Below are positions 21,493 to 32,416 of a stretch of DNA of 64,000 nt, one piece after another. Every line of letters starts with the position of its first letter. Position 1 is the first letter of the stretch. The position numbers and the translations under genes were made by a program. The notes under the pieces were generated by a model. That model was not told the DNA's origin and did no database searches. It saw only the letters and a program-made list of their open reading frames with translations. This stretch comes from Gigantopelta aegis (taxonomy: Eukaryota; Mollusca; Gastropoda; Neomphalida; Peltospiridae), in assembly GCF_016097555.1 (NCBI RefSeq), contig NC_054704.1, positions 81,314,452 through 81,378,451 of the forward strand, in the 5' to 3' direction.

Positions 21493-21683
21493 TAGGGCTG
21501 TAACTAGGATTTTCTCTTTGGAAGGTGGGGGGGGGGGGGGGGGGGGGCAGACGAATTCTGCGCATACTGTAACTCCTCAAACGGTTAAGAAGAGGATTTT
21601 CTCCTATTTTTACCAGATAGCTTTTTGGGGGGGCTGGTCCCTTGACATCCCACCACACACCCTCCCCGCTAGCTACGGCCCTG
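21493..21683. mobile_element. hAT-like MITE with poly-G tract
   Basis: AGGGCTGTAACTAGGATTTT at the left and (reverse complement) CAGGGCCGTAGCTAG at the right. A G run lies at 21527-21547. A worn copy sits in the matching place in copy B (62188-62345). Confidence 0.7.
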
Positions 21684-21839
21684 CATTGCAATCACTATTA
21701 ACATCGTATAAAGTACAAATATGTAATATGGGATTGAATACCAGTACTGTGATATTTAATACCAGTAACGCGGTTATCTGAAGTCTTGACACAATGGATG
21801 AGGGAATGTGTTGCAGTCACTCTCTTCTGTTAATGTTTC

Positions 21840-21840
<1 letters not shown>

Positions 21841-21919
<79 letters not shown>
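21841..21919. repeat. (GA)n microsatellite
   Basis: Uninterrupted GA run at the LINE 3' boundary. It is absent from copy B, so it arrived with or after the LINE. Confidence 0.95.
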
Positions 21920-21924
<5 letters not shown>

Positions 21925-22083
21925 AAATAATGAAAGCATTTCCTCTGCATTAATGCAAGACTTTAGTTGATTCTTGTTTGATATATTAAAAAATATGAAC
22001 CCAGTCTCGTCTTTTTAACCCAAAGCACGAACTATTTAATGAAATGTTTGTAGATCGACCACCGTTGATCAAATTTGGTCCAG

Positions 22084-22891
22084 TCACAATTGCGAAATGT
22101 AATTAAAAGTTTTTTTTTTTTTAAACGATTGTACATTTGGTACTACCCCAATACACTTCCTCCTGTATATATACTGCTTTGCAAGTAATATAATTAAATT
22201 TAATATATCATCTGCCCTATGATTATCATGTATTTGAAATATTATATCTGTAACAGTGAAATGGAGATGTGTAATATGAGTACATTCTTTTTTTAGCAAT
22301 CCCTGTAGGTTTTGCCAAAATGTTTGTATTAATGGACAGAACCAAAATAAATGAATAAGAGTTTCTGGAACAGATTTACAGAATGAACATTTGTCATCTT
22401 GTTGAATTTTTATTTTACAGAGAAATGAGTTTGTAGATAGTATTCGGTGTTCTAATCTATACTGCAACCACTTCAAATTCGTGTCCTTAGTTATTTTATG
22501 GTAAAGACTATATGCTTTTTTTTCAGTTAAACGAATTTGTAAGAAAAAGTTCATTAATCCATTTCTTTTGTGAGATTGGTTTGCAGTTGTTTTTTGAAAG
22601 AATGTTATAAATTCTCTGACAACCTTTCTTGTCTTGTAACAGAATTTTTGTCGGGATAGGTATTGGTGGTCTTTGTATATTACAGTTATACTTATTGAAA
22701 ACATATTTATTTATTAAGTCCCTTACTGCATTTAAAAGTCCTTGTATTTCTATAACATTTGTGTCCTGTAGTATATTGTGTATGTAGTCTACCTTTTGTA
22801 TCTTACCTTCATTATCAATTAGATCATATATGAAGACAATTCCTTTTTCAAACCATTTTTTATAGAGTATGTGTTTGCCTCCGACCTTCAC
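22084..22891 (-). pseudogene. LINE ORF2 C-terminal part, frameshifted
   Basis: Two overlapping frames (22523-22891, then 22084-22704) carry the region downstream of the RT thumb: GKHILYKKWFEKGIVFIYDL, NLKWLQYRLEHRILSTNSFL, and CSFCKSVPETLIHLFWFCPL. The last is the CxxC...H....C motif seen at the C-terminus of L1/Tx1 ORF2. Confidence 0.8.
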
Positions 22892-22954
22892 ACCTTCGTT
22901 ATACCATATAGGTTGATGTAAAATATCTATCCATGACGTTATTTGTATTTTATT

Positions 22955-23296
22955 TTAAAAGATAGCCCATGCCTGAAATGTGTCATGCCAAAATATATTA
23001 TCCAATATTCTTAATTTTTGTTTTACAAATTCCGTTCCAAAATTAACGAAGTTATGCACATTTGGATATGTCAGTTTTAAAAGATATGTCCATTTTGATT
23101 CTTTATGTATATATCTCCGAAACCATGACACTTTTAATGCATTTATAAAATAATGTATTTTAAACATCTTGAGTCCTCCTTCTTCATATTGTTTAATTAT
23201 TATGTTACTCTTTATTCTATCAATTGAACCATTCCAAATAAACTTTAAAAATAAATTGTTTAGTTCGTTGATAGTTTGATATGTCGGGTTAGGCAA
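22955..23296 (-). pseudogene. LINE ORF2 thumb region
   Basis: Reads LPNPTYQTINELNNLFLKFI, then WNGSIDRIK and GGLKMFKIHYFINALKVSW, typical of Tx1/L1 ORF2 downstream of the RT. It is separated from the RT frame at 23397 by a frame change. Confidence 0.85.
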
Positions 23297-23396
23297 TGTT
23301 AAAATTAATGGTTAATTTTGGCCATTGCTAAATTTACAACTACTATTCTACCAAATGGAGTTAATAGTCTTTTAGACCACTGTATTAATAAGTTTT

Positions 23397-23977
23397 TTAT
23401 TTTCTTATTTTCTTATTGTAATTGACAGTTACCATATCTGTAAGACTAGTAGAAAAATCAACTCCCAGTAAGTTGAACATTCCTTTATCCCAAGTCAATT
23501 TTAAATCTGGACAGAGTATTTCGTTGCTATTTTTCCGACTAGCAAACCATATAATCTTAGTTTTATCTATGTTTGCATGAAGGCCGGAGGCATTTGCATA
23601 GAATTTTAAAATTTGAAGGCAATATCGTAAATACTGTTCTGTTGCATCTAGGGTAATTGTTGTGTCATCTGCATATTGTGATATAAGAAACTCTTGATTT
23701 CCAATTGAAATCCCTTTAATATGATTATTTGTTCTTATTAACAAAGCTAAAATTTCTGCACGAGTACGAAAATATATGGTGACAATGGGTCTCCTTGTCT
23801 ACATCCTCTAGATATTTTGAACCATTCAGTTGTTTGTCCATTTACAATTACACAGGATTTAATATTAAAATAAAACGTTTCTATCCATTTTTTAATAGAA
23901 TCTCCGAAATTTAAAAAAATCAAAAGTCTTTCGAATGAAAGGCCAGGCAACAGAATCAAATGCTTTCTCAAAATCAA
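23397..23977 (-). pseudogene. LINE reverse transcriptase domain
   Basis: Two adjoining frames hold the RT core: NFGDSIKKWIETFYFNIKSC, SRGCRQGDPLSPYIFVL, then QYADDTTITLD. Both catalytic Asp of YADD remain. A frame change near 23745 separates GDPLSPY from YADD. Upstream (24000-24340) the fingers are too damaged for one frame. Confidence 0.87.
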
Positions 23978-24346
23978 TTAACAAAAGAAGACCTGGAATT
24001 TTATTCTTTTCTGTATAATGAAATAAGTCATAGAGATTTCTAATGTTTTTCTAATGTTTGGTCTTCATTTATTAAGCAAGGTAAAACAGTTTTAATTCTG
24101 TTGGCTATGCAACCTGATGCTATTTTATATGAGACATTTAGCAAAGATATAGGTCTCCAATTTTTAAAAATATTGTTTATTTTTGTCCTTTTTGGGAATA
24201 CATGTTATAACGCCTTCTTTTTGAGTTGATGAGAGTTCACCTATATGATAACTATAATTTATTGCTTTAGTAAGATACGTACCTATATCTGTCCAATTTA
24301 AAAAAAAAAGAATTCTGCTGTGAACCCATCGGACCCTGGACTTTTA

Positions 24347-25284
24347 TTATTTGTCATGTTTTTTTAAACAAGATAGTATTTCATCTTCTTTAAGCAACCC
24401 TTCCAGGTTATTCTTTTGTTGTTCAGTAAGTTTTGGTACATGTGAAAAGTTCAATATTTCTTCTAAATTAACATCATTAATAGGTCTGGATTTATAAAGA
24501 TTTTCAAAAAATAGCTTTACTTCCTTCGTAATTTCAGTTTCAGTTTTAGTTAATAGACCATTTGATTTGAATACATTTGGCATAGTTTTACTTATATAGT
24601 TACGATTTTCCATATTACAAAAATATTTTGTCGGTTTTTCTCCTTCATCTATCTATTTACTACGAGATCTTATTATTTGCCCCTGTAGCTTTTTGTCTCT
24701 AATCTTTCTAAGTTCAGTACGTTTTTCTTCTAAAATAATTCTGTCTATGTTATGCTCTTTTTCTAATTTTGTTATTTCTTCTATTAGTTCGCTTTCTGTT
24801 TTATCTGTTAGCTTTTTCATATAGCTAGAGTAAGAAATAGTTTTGCCTCGTATTTCCATAAGTAGCACTTCTAAAAAAAGTTGATCATTGATAGATAAAC
24901 CTGGCAAGTCGGTATTAGTTGTATTAGCGTCTTGATCAATTTTTGTTACAGTATATTGTGTTTTGACATTTTCTATTACTTGTTTTACAGTTTGTACATA
25001 TTCTTTATCCTTCAATAATGAGTTATTAAATTTCCAAAATGTTTTTCTTTTATTTGGTTTTGAGTGTATAAGTTTAAAAACAACCATTGAATGGTCAGTC
25101 CTATAACCTGTTTCAATATAAGCTTCTCCTATTTGTGTTAGAAAGGTATCTGTTACAAGAATAAAATCTAACCGTCCTTGTTTATTACCATTATAAGTTC
25201 TCCATGTGAATTCTTTTTTCTCAATATTAAGTTCCCTCCAGACGTCAACTAGATTGAATTCTGTACATAGCCTTCTGTTAATGT
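24347..25284 (-). pseudogene. LINE AP-endonuclease C-terminal part and linker
   Basis: 24653-25284 reads LCTEFNLVDVWRELNIEKKE, FTWRTYNGNKQGRLDFILV and GYRTDHSMVVFKL, the C-terminal half of an L1-type endonuclease. 24347-24613 reads FENLYKSRP and KLTEQQKNNLEGLL, the linker before the RT. The 5' boundary lies at the target duplication, so ORF1 and the N-terminal endonuclease were never inserted. Confidence 0.85.
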
Positions 25285-25323
25285 TGGTATCATTCATTAT
25301 TTCTTTCCATCAGTGTAAGGAGG

Positions 25324-27612
25324 GCGGGACGTAGCCCAGTGGTTAGGGGTGCAACGATACGGTCAAAACCGTATTGCGATATATTGCGATATAAGAAACT
25401 GTATTGCAATATGTATTGCAATATAATTGATATTATTTATGGGGTTTTTTTTTTTTTAATGAAAATAGAAGGCATAACTTTTTAATGATCTTTATTAGTT
25501 TCAGCTGTCAGGCTAAATGTTTTAGGCCATATTTTTATTTTTTAACACAATACTAGTCTACTATAACACTGGCGTGACGGTGTCAAACTATTGATGATGA
25601 TGATGATGATGATGATAACTAATTTAACGTGTCCATATACCACTAGGGTTTCGAACACGCCCATCCCGAGTCCGACCTCCGATAAGATCGGTGGCCTGAC
25701 TCGGGATGGAGGGGGGGGGGGGGGGGGGGGATGAAAATGGGCAGAATTTTGAAAATAGCAATTAGTAAAAAAGTTAATAGAATAAAAAAAGAAAGAAAAA
25801 AAGGTTACAATCCAAAAATAAAAAAGAATTGACTGCTCGGCCGAATATTTATATAATTTGGAGCATTTTAGAAGGAAAGTCCAAAATTAAATAAGAGAAA
25901 GAAGAGAGGATTGGACTATTTAATAATATTTAAAAAAAAAAGAAAGTAATTTCGACATAAAATTTTGAACGCAGATCTAAAAGTTTAAAGTCCGATCGAT
26001 ATGTCCACGCGAGTGGCCTCGTTAAGGCCGTTTGGGTGCACAGCTTAAAGGGACGAGATAGGTTGCATCCCGTCAAGAAAACCCCTAGATTGACAGTCGA
26101 TAGACGTTGAAGGTGTACTGCTGTGCTGAAATACAGATCTTGAGAAGCCGGATCTGTCTGAACGAGAGAGAGTATCAGACTAGGTTATAGTCCAGTCGTC
26201 ATGGGTTGGTATAGTGGTGCGGACGGGCCCGACTCCGGAGGATACGAGATGGTATCACTATAAAGCAAGGTAAAGTCTAGAAAAAGAGTAGTAGGGGCCG
26301 ACCCCGCTTCCTATTTCTTCTTAGAGTGGGGCGGTCAATCTTCCAGTACTGCTAGGACAGGCTCGGACATGTAGAGACTAAACGCGAACAACCGTGGCGT
26401 TCTGCAGAATGGCCGTCATACGAGTCACGAAAAAAACCTGTCGACAGTCAGACGGAGAAATGACGTGAAAGCAAGGAATCTCGCTAAAAAAGAATCCAAC
26501 CTGATGGTGCAGGCTGTCGAAATGAGAAGCGTTCCAGCGTTCAATCAGTTCCAATGGCCGCATACATTCCAGTAGAAAACTTCATTTCGCTGACAAAAAC
26601 AACGAAATGAGGGACCCCCCCAAGTCGAGCACACGAAAGCACGCGCAGTGTGCACAAGCGAAACAAACACGTCTTACCGCGTGGAGCTCCAGACTGTGAA
26701 TGGTCAAACTATTCATAAATTGTCACATTCGGAAATCCTTACTATCGGGCTTTTCCGTTGCTGCTCGCTTAACATGGAAATGTACGTATTGAGTCACAAT
26801 GTTTCGCCAGATCGACCGAACCAGAGCCGCGGTTATTAGCCGAGGTATTTTGAACGATCGGCCGAAATATTCCGAGTTCAGTGAAAAACAGCGAAGTGTG
26901 ATTCTCATTTGTTGGTTTATTTCTTTGAAGATGATAGCCGTAGCCGTAGCCGTAGCCGTATTCCAACGTTAATGAACAACGAATGATAATGTGTAAGTAA
27001 CAAAACATTTATTTGTAATTATCGTTAACTGGTTATTTTCACTGGACTTTTGACACGTTTTGTTTAGAAGTTAGAACCAAGTATAACCGACCTATCACTT
27101 CGTATGCCAACAAGTAAGCCGACTACGCTTGACGTGATTGTTACATTTCCTGTCATCACCAATTAATAAAATGATGTGGTTTTTGTTTGTTTGTTTGCCT
27201 ATTTCAACTCAAATAAGTTACAAGGAAAAAAAATCGCGGTACGCAAAACTGTACCGCGGTTCGTATCGAGCTGATCAATTATCGCGGTATACCGGTATAC
27301 CGGTTTATCGTTGCAGCACTACCAGTGGTAAAGTGCTCGCTTGATGCGCTGTCGGTCTAGGATCAATCCCTGTCGGTGGGCCCATTAGGCTACTTCTCGC
27401 TTTAACCAGTGCACCACGACTGGTATATCAAAGGCCGTGGTATATGATATCCTGTCTATGGGATAGTGCATACAAACGATCCCTTGCTACTAATGAACAA
27501 AATTAGCGGGTTTCCTTTCTAAGACTATATGTCAAAATAACAAAAATGTTTGACCTCCAATGGTCTATGATACATTAGTCAACGTGCTCTAGTGGCGTCG
27601 TTAAAAATCCAA
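25324..27612 (+). mobile_element. SINE, type I, split by a hAT element
   Basis: The head GCGGGACGTAGCCCAGTGGT is cut at 25343 and resumes at 27322 with CCAGTGGTAAAGTGCTCGC. The tail AGTGGCGTCGTTAAAA ends ~16 bp before the acceptor of channel exon 2. The uninterrupted orthologous insertion is at 62459-62706. Confidence 0.9.
25344..27321. mobile_element. Non-autonomous hAT transposon, ~1.98 kb
   Basis: An 8-bp target duplication CCAGTGGT lies at 25336-25343 and 27322-27329. The ends are TAGGGGTGCAACGATA (left) and TAGTGCTGCAACGATA (reverse complement of right). Subterminal palindromes (ACCGGTATACCGGTATACCG) adjoin the right end. No transposase frame is seen. The interior holds a nested LINE-like 3' piece and poly-G block (25626-26015, shared with 40143-40470) and a short GTAGCC repeat at 26939-26959. 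Copy B has no such insert. Confidence 0.9.
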
Positions 27613-27628
27613 ACGGGTTCACTTTCAG

Positions 27629-27841
27629 ATCCAGTAAAGTGTACAACGAGACGACTGGACCGCGGACGTCTGCCTCGCTGTATGAGGCAATAGACCGGTA
27701 CATGCAGGTCCTACAAGACGACACTGGACACCAGTCTGCGAGACAGAAATTTATTGAGAGATATGGAGAACTTCTGTCAGATAAGAACGTCAGGGAGTTC
27801 TACAGACGTGTGGCTCACCAAAAGAATACGTTCATTAACAG
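27629..27841 (+). pseudogene. DEG/ENaC channel copy A, exon 2
   Basis: 213 nt from a CTTTCAG acceptor to a gtttgt donor. AG from exon 1 plus A gives Arg. It then reads SSKVYNETTGPRTSASLYEA, IDRYMQVLQDD, FIERYGELLSDKNVREFYRR and VAHQKNTFIN. It corresponds to the variable finger region of the extracellular domain. It is nearly identical to copy B exon 2. A SINE tail abuts its acceptor. Confidence 0.8.
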
Positions 27842-28699
27842 GTTTGTTTGTGCGTTGGTGCATTGGTGCGTGTATGTATGTGTGTGCGTTGTATTAATTC
27901 CTTGACCCCCTAAAAGCCGGTCCTAGACATCAACCAGTTTGTCATAGGTAATAAAATATCATATATATTGCCAGTTCTGTTTTTACAGGCTTCTTGGGCG
28001 CCATCTTGGATATTTCAAAATTTTCACGGGTGCCAACTTTGTACTTTCTGAATCTTCAATTAACATCTTCTAAACATCCAAAAACACACAAAAAAACTCA
28101 TTGAAAGTTTGGCAAACAAAGTACTAGTTTAAATTTCCTGATTGCCATTTTATTTTGACCTTTGACCGTGACCTGACCTTGACGTCTAAATGGGGAGGCA
28201 CCTCTTAAAAGTTTTCTACATGTTTAGGGTAAATATATGCCTAATATACTGCTTTTAAACAGCTTTTCTGGATGTCTAAATCTAAATTTGACCTTTGACG
28301 TTCACCTGATCTTGACCGTGACCTCTAAAATTGGGTAGCCCATCTAAAAGGTTAGTACTGTCGTCAAGTACAACTATGCCAAATTTTATGCTTTGGGTCA
28401 GCAAGTCACGATCATTCCCCTAACCCACTCCACTAATGGTTCGTTCGTTCGTATGTATGTCACAATGTTTTATTTCACTATTCATAGATCTGTGATATAG
28501 GCAGCATATATGTTGATGATTTATTATATTATTCACAGTTAGAGTATATCTTTATTGTGTTAATAATCATATTTTTAGATTTAATTAGTTTTAATATTGC
28601 GAGACAGGGAAGAGGGAATCGGGTATACGACGTGTAACCGAGATGAACCACATCATTACTAGAGATTTCTCATATCCTGTCTGCTTGATATATTTTTAG
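27842..28699. other. Channel intron 2, shared with copy B
   Basis: Contains a TGACCTTTGACC-rich repeat (28150-28330), present also at 63230-63400. No coding signal. Confidence 0.55.
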
Positions 28700-28815
28700 A
28701 TGCATGTGGAAAGGTCGAAAGTGTGGTCCAGAACATTTCATAGAGGTTTTCACTAACATGGGAGTTTGTTACCAGTTCAATACAAGTACAGATGACATGG
28801 TCGTAGACAAAGCAA
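28700..28815 (+). pseudogene. DEG/ENaC channel copy A, exon 3 (first Cys motif)
   Basis: 116 nt between TTTTTAG and gtaagc. Reads CMWKGRKCGPEHFIEVFTNM, GVCYQFNTSTDDMVVDKA. C.W.G..C....F....T..G.CY.FN is the strongest family signature of DEG/ENaC channels. Both junction phases fit. No lesion here. Confidence 0.88.
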
Positions 28816-28857
28816 GTAAGCAGTATTAAGAATTTATTACAAACAGGAACATACTCA

Positions 28858-29040
28858 GAGCGGATCCAGGAAATAGTTCATGGGACCAAGGGCAAACGTA
28901 CACCTGGACCAACTCCCTGAAAAGAATACTTCAATGAAAATGTGAACAAATTGTTACAAAAAGGGACACTTCAATTGTTTTACGGGTAGAGAGGGCTCCC
29001 TAGTCCCCTCCATTGACAACTGTGCCACACAACCGGCACT
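28858..29040. repeat. MITE-like repeat with GGATCCAGG end
   Basis: Begins AGAGCGGATCCAGGAAATAG. The same sequence is present in copy B at 63919 and related ends occur at 9022. The right end is unclear. Confidence 0.45.
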
Positions 29041-29095
29041 ACACTTCAAAAGATGATGCTGGAATAAGGATTTAATGAACTGTTCTGTCTTTCAG

Positions 29096-29280
29096 ATAAA
29101 GATGGCGGATTAGACCTGATGCTGTTTGTTGATTAGTATGACTACATGCGGGGTCCTCAGACCTCAGTTGGGGCTCTTGTCGTCATCACTGACCAAAGCG
29201 AAACCGAGGCTTTAGCAAAGGAACAGGGCATTGGGGTGAACGTCGGTCAGTCTGTTTCTATTGGTCTTCAAAAGAGTGAA
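29096..29280 (+). pseudogene. DEG/ENaC channel copy A, exon 4 with in-frame stop
   Basis: 185 nt from a CTTTCAG acceptor to a gtacgt donor. Reads KDGGLDLMLFVD, a TAG stop at 29134-29136, then YDYMRGPQTSVGALVVITDQ and GVNVGQSVSIGLQKSE. The family pattern is GL...L.....Y......AG..V.IH.......G..V..G. Both splice phases agree with neighbours, so the stop is internal. CAG or TGG are the likely ancestral codons. It should truncate the protein before the Cys-rich core unless skipped or edited. Confidence 0.82.
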
Positions 29281-30602
29281 GTACGTAACACATATTGCTG
29301 TCTGCTTTTTTTTTAATATGTCTGTGTGTATCTAGTGCCTTTCTTTTTGTCAGCAATCTCTATGTATTATTTTGTCCATATCTCATGAAAAAAACAACCA
29401 AAACGAGTCAGTGTAAAATATAACTCTCAACGACAAAACCTTGTAACACATGATCAGGGCCGTATAACCGCACAGTGCAGCGTTGAATGGGCATTTGGCA
29501 AAATAGTAGATGATTCCGTAAATATTTATCCAGTGACTCGTCTATAAAATGACAGCCACGGCCAAACAGATCCTTTACTGGATATTTGATCCCTTTTGCT
29601 TCGCCACAAAGAGGTCTGCCATAAAGAGGTCTGCCAATCTAAAATTAGTTTACTAAATCAGAGCTAATTAGAATATGTACAGCTGTGATGACATGCACCC
29701 GTGAATCACTGTCATAACAGTGATGATATCAGGTGTTCACGAAGAAAGTTCAGCATATCTTTCCCCACCCGGTGGCACCCATTATGAGTACTGCCACAAC
29801 AGCTGTGAAGTCGGTCACTATATTGTTTCTGCTCCAGCATTTAGCTTCTCTATGGTGCTTTCGAGAAAAAGGTGTTATGAACTGTATTCATGTCGGTTAA
29901 TGTCACAGAACCTGCTTTCTTGGACACAAAATCTGTAACAAAAATGTTATTATTAAGCCATGTTTTTTTCTCCTGTTTTTGTTTTGTTGTGGGGTACTAC
30001 CTTTATTTAACTGTTTTAAATAACTGGCACGTTCCATTAAGATTTGTTCGCACATTTTAATTAAGTATCACACTTTCGTACACATACGTTGGTGTGGACG
30101 TCATGCTTTTTATGACATCACATGGCAATAGCACACGTATGTTATTAACTTAAACATATGCGATTGGCTTATCCAAGCAAGTGATTGATCACCCGTTAGT
30201 AACAACCATACCACTTAATGGAATAAGCACGATCGAAACTGTTTGTTTTGTGACATACGGTAACCTGAAACTGACTGCTCTGTGGTGTATACGTTTTCCT
30301 TTGGGAAAGGCATTTACACTTGTTTTAAACCATATTTTTGATGATAGGTAAGGCATAGAATGCCATCTTGTAACCCACTGTTTACAAACGTGTCCAACTG
30401 GCCTTCGCTCGTTTGGAAATGATCTGTAATACATGTGGTATCTAATTACAGCTCATGTTGTAATATATATGTAATATCCTATCATGTTGTATGTTAAACA
30501 GGTGCACATACGTTTTTGAAGTTGTAAATAGTTGACCTGTCTGATTGCGTTTTACCATCATTGCTACTTTTTAACATTTCTATAGTTGGTGTTTGTGTTT
30601 AG
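29281..30602. other. Channel intron 4, no gene seen
   Basis: Small frames at 29720-29938 and 30189-30434 have no recognisable homology. No repeats of the window's main families are seen. Confidence 0.5.
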
Positions 30603-30756
30603 GTCACCGAACTGCCCTATCCGTATGGCTCATGTGGAATTAGTGAGTTGGAAAACTACCCTGGTGACGTCCCCTACACCTACCAGAAATGTCATCTCAA
30701 CTGTCTGACGTCATTCATCAAGAGGAAGTGTGGCTGTGTGACCGTCTATATGCCTG
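30603..30756 (+). pseudogene. DEG/ENaC channel copy A, exon 5 (Cys-rich core)
   Basis: 154 nt from a GTGTTTAG acceptor to a gtaata donor. Reads VTELPYPYGSCGISELENYP, then YTYQKCHLNCLTSFIKRKCG and CVTVYMPG. YP...C.........Y....C...C....+.C.C....MP is the conserved palm/thumb Cys pattern of the family. The exon itself is intact and phases fit. Confidence 0.88.
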
Positions 30757-31524
30757 GTAATATATTACTTACGGAAAAAAGTTCCTGTGCATCATTACAA
30801 TTTCAGTGAGACTTATCTTTTAAAATTTAAAAATATTGCGTTTTACATAGATGTACTATTTATCTGGCCTTAACTCAGGGATGTATTTCGATGTTAAACT
30901 TGTTATTTCCAAATGATTCCATATGTAAACCCGCTTAATATTGACAATTTAGTAACGTGACTTTAGGTGTTGACTCCTTACATATGGAAGATCCCTAATA
31001 TCCCTAAACTGTCGAGAACATCTACACAGACACTGCATAGTGTTCTCATGAACACCAAAATGATTAGCAACAACGTTTGTGTCATTCTAACCTCAATAAT
31101 ACCCATCGTTCGAAGAAAATCATTGTCTTGGAGGCGTGGCATCACACTGATGAGATACCAACACAAGTATTTTTCTGAGTGATGAGAATCCATACAAAAG
31201 TTTTAGAGTCCAATGATAAGAAAAATAACGTCAAACAGGAGCATGTGACCAAGAATGCTAGCAATGCAACCTGTGATCACAAAGCATGAATGGCTCGTGC
31301 AATTGACAGGACTCCTGTGGAATATCGAAGTGAGTGGTTACACATTCATTTACCGAAATGTGTATGACCAGATTTCAAGTCAGTTATATTCTATATGCAA
31401 TTATTTGGTGCACAGGAACCTTTTTCCGCGAGTATATATATTTTACACTTATTACTATATTACTACATGGATATGTGATAGATAGATATCACATCACATC
31501 ACATCACATCATATCTATCTATCT
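30757..31524. other. Channel intron 5, left part, no gene seen
   Basis: Frames at 30967-31193 on both strands overlap and look random. A short CACAT repeat lies near 31490-31510. Confidence 0.45.
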
Positions 31525-31990
31525 ATATGTATCATATAATATCTTACATTTTGAGTGCAGTCAAAGTATGTGATATTTTTCATAACGTTTTTGATAACTT
31601 TGCAAATTAGACGTAAATTAATCGAGGTCTCGGCACTAGGTTTATTGACATTTAAGCAAACGTACTAGGGTGACACTTCATAACTGACTAATTGACGTAT
31701 GCATTCATAGTCATCAAACAAAAATATTTCAATAGCAATTTCACAATGAAAGCTGTCCAACGTTCGAAAAAGAAAAAACGTTATGCAGTAGTTTGTTTTC
31801 ATGTAAGGACATCCAAAATGACGTCATTTGAGTTTGGCGTCATTTCCATTCACAAAGACACGCGCCACATTTCTTACGTCATTTGAATATCTTGTAATGG
31901 CGGACTGGAATTAAAGTTGAGTGTACAGTTTACAAAAGCACGTTGTACTAAGCTTGAGATTATATTGATAAAGACGATATCGAAAAACAT
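31525..31990. repeat. Dispersed CRE-bearing repeat, second copy
   Basis: Collinear with 13278-13732 (TTTATTGACATTTAAGCAAA, GAAAGCTGTCCA, TAATGGCGGACTGGAATTAAA). One TGACGTCA remains at 31819-31826; the second is TGGCGTCA. It ends in remnants of the foldback MITE arm (ATATCGAAAAACATTCTTGT), then (TA)n. Confidence 0.8.
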
Positions 31991-32002
31991 TCTTGTAATA
32001 AC

Positions 32003-32005
<3 letters not shown>

Positions 32006-32083
<78 letters not shown>
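32006..32083. repeat. (TA)n microsatellite
   Basis: Pure AT dinucleotide run. Confidence 0.97.
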
Positions 32084-32416
32084 GGTATCAGTGGAAACAA
32101 ACGACAGAGTACAACAAAAGCTTTTGTATCAGTGCAAGCCCCAGGAAACCGGACATCTCTAAAATCAGACAAAATACTTGGTACTGTGGATGTCCGGTTT
32201 AGAGAGCTTTCACTGTCTATACAAATTATTGATTGAATCAAAGCCATACGAATGTAGTTGTAACATGTTTATAATATCACAAAACACTATAATAAACAAC
32301 GTAAACAGGATCCACCTCTAAAGATTCATTGATTGTCCTATTGGGATACTGGCTTTCGTGGTTGAGGTGGGTGCGTGGGCGTAAGGGTGGTATTTCCATC
32401 ACTATCAAACAACTAT

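Larger units (their letters stand above)
21838..25272 (-). mobile_element. 5'-truncated Tx1/L1-like LINE in channel intron 1
   Basis: The insert is flanked by TTCTGTTAATGTT at 21825-21837 and 25273-25285. Copy B has this word once, so it is a 13-bp target duplication. On the - strand it starts inside the AP endonuclease (VDVWRELN, RLDFILVTD, GYRTDHSMV). It continues through the reverse transcriptase (FLNFGDSIKKWI, GCRQGDPLSP, QYADDTT), the thumb (LPNPTYQTINELN, FIWNG) and a C-terminal Cys-rich end (CKIKIQQDDKCSFC). That order fits the L1/Tx1 group. The frame is broken several times, so it is dead. The low-coordinate (3') end merges with a (GA)n tract. Confidence 0.88.
17160..28940. repeat. 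Segmental duplication copy A (paralogous to 58932-64000)
   Basis: Collinear, same-orientation similarity to 58932-64000. Shared landmarks are CCTGAGTCCCTCGAA, the 57-bp minisatellite, the MITE 19908-20032, channel exon 1, the MITE near 21493, a SINE, and channel exons 2 and 3. Copy A is longer because of a LINE (21838-25272), a hAT element (25344-27321), a palindromic insert near 20066-20337 and ~670 bp at 18960-19625. Exon 2 differs by only about ten of 213 bases between copies. Copy A probably extends further right, but its partner lies outside the window. Confidence 0.9.

Noticed and set aside
25350..25400. Possible centromere or origin-like AT palindromes (TATTGCGATATATTGCGATATA)
   Set aside because: They are the subterminal repeats of the hAT element.
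29720..29938. 72-aa intronic ORF
   Set aside because: No homology seen and no acceptor/donor consistent with the channel exon phases.
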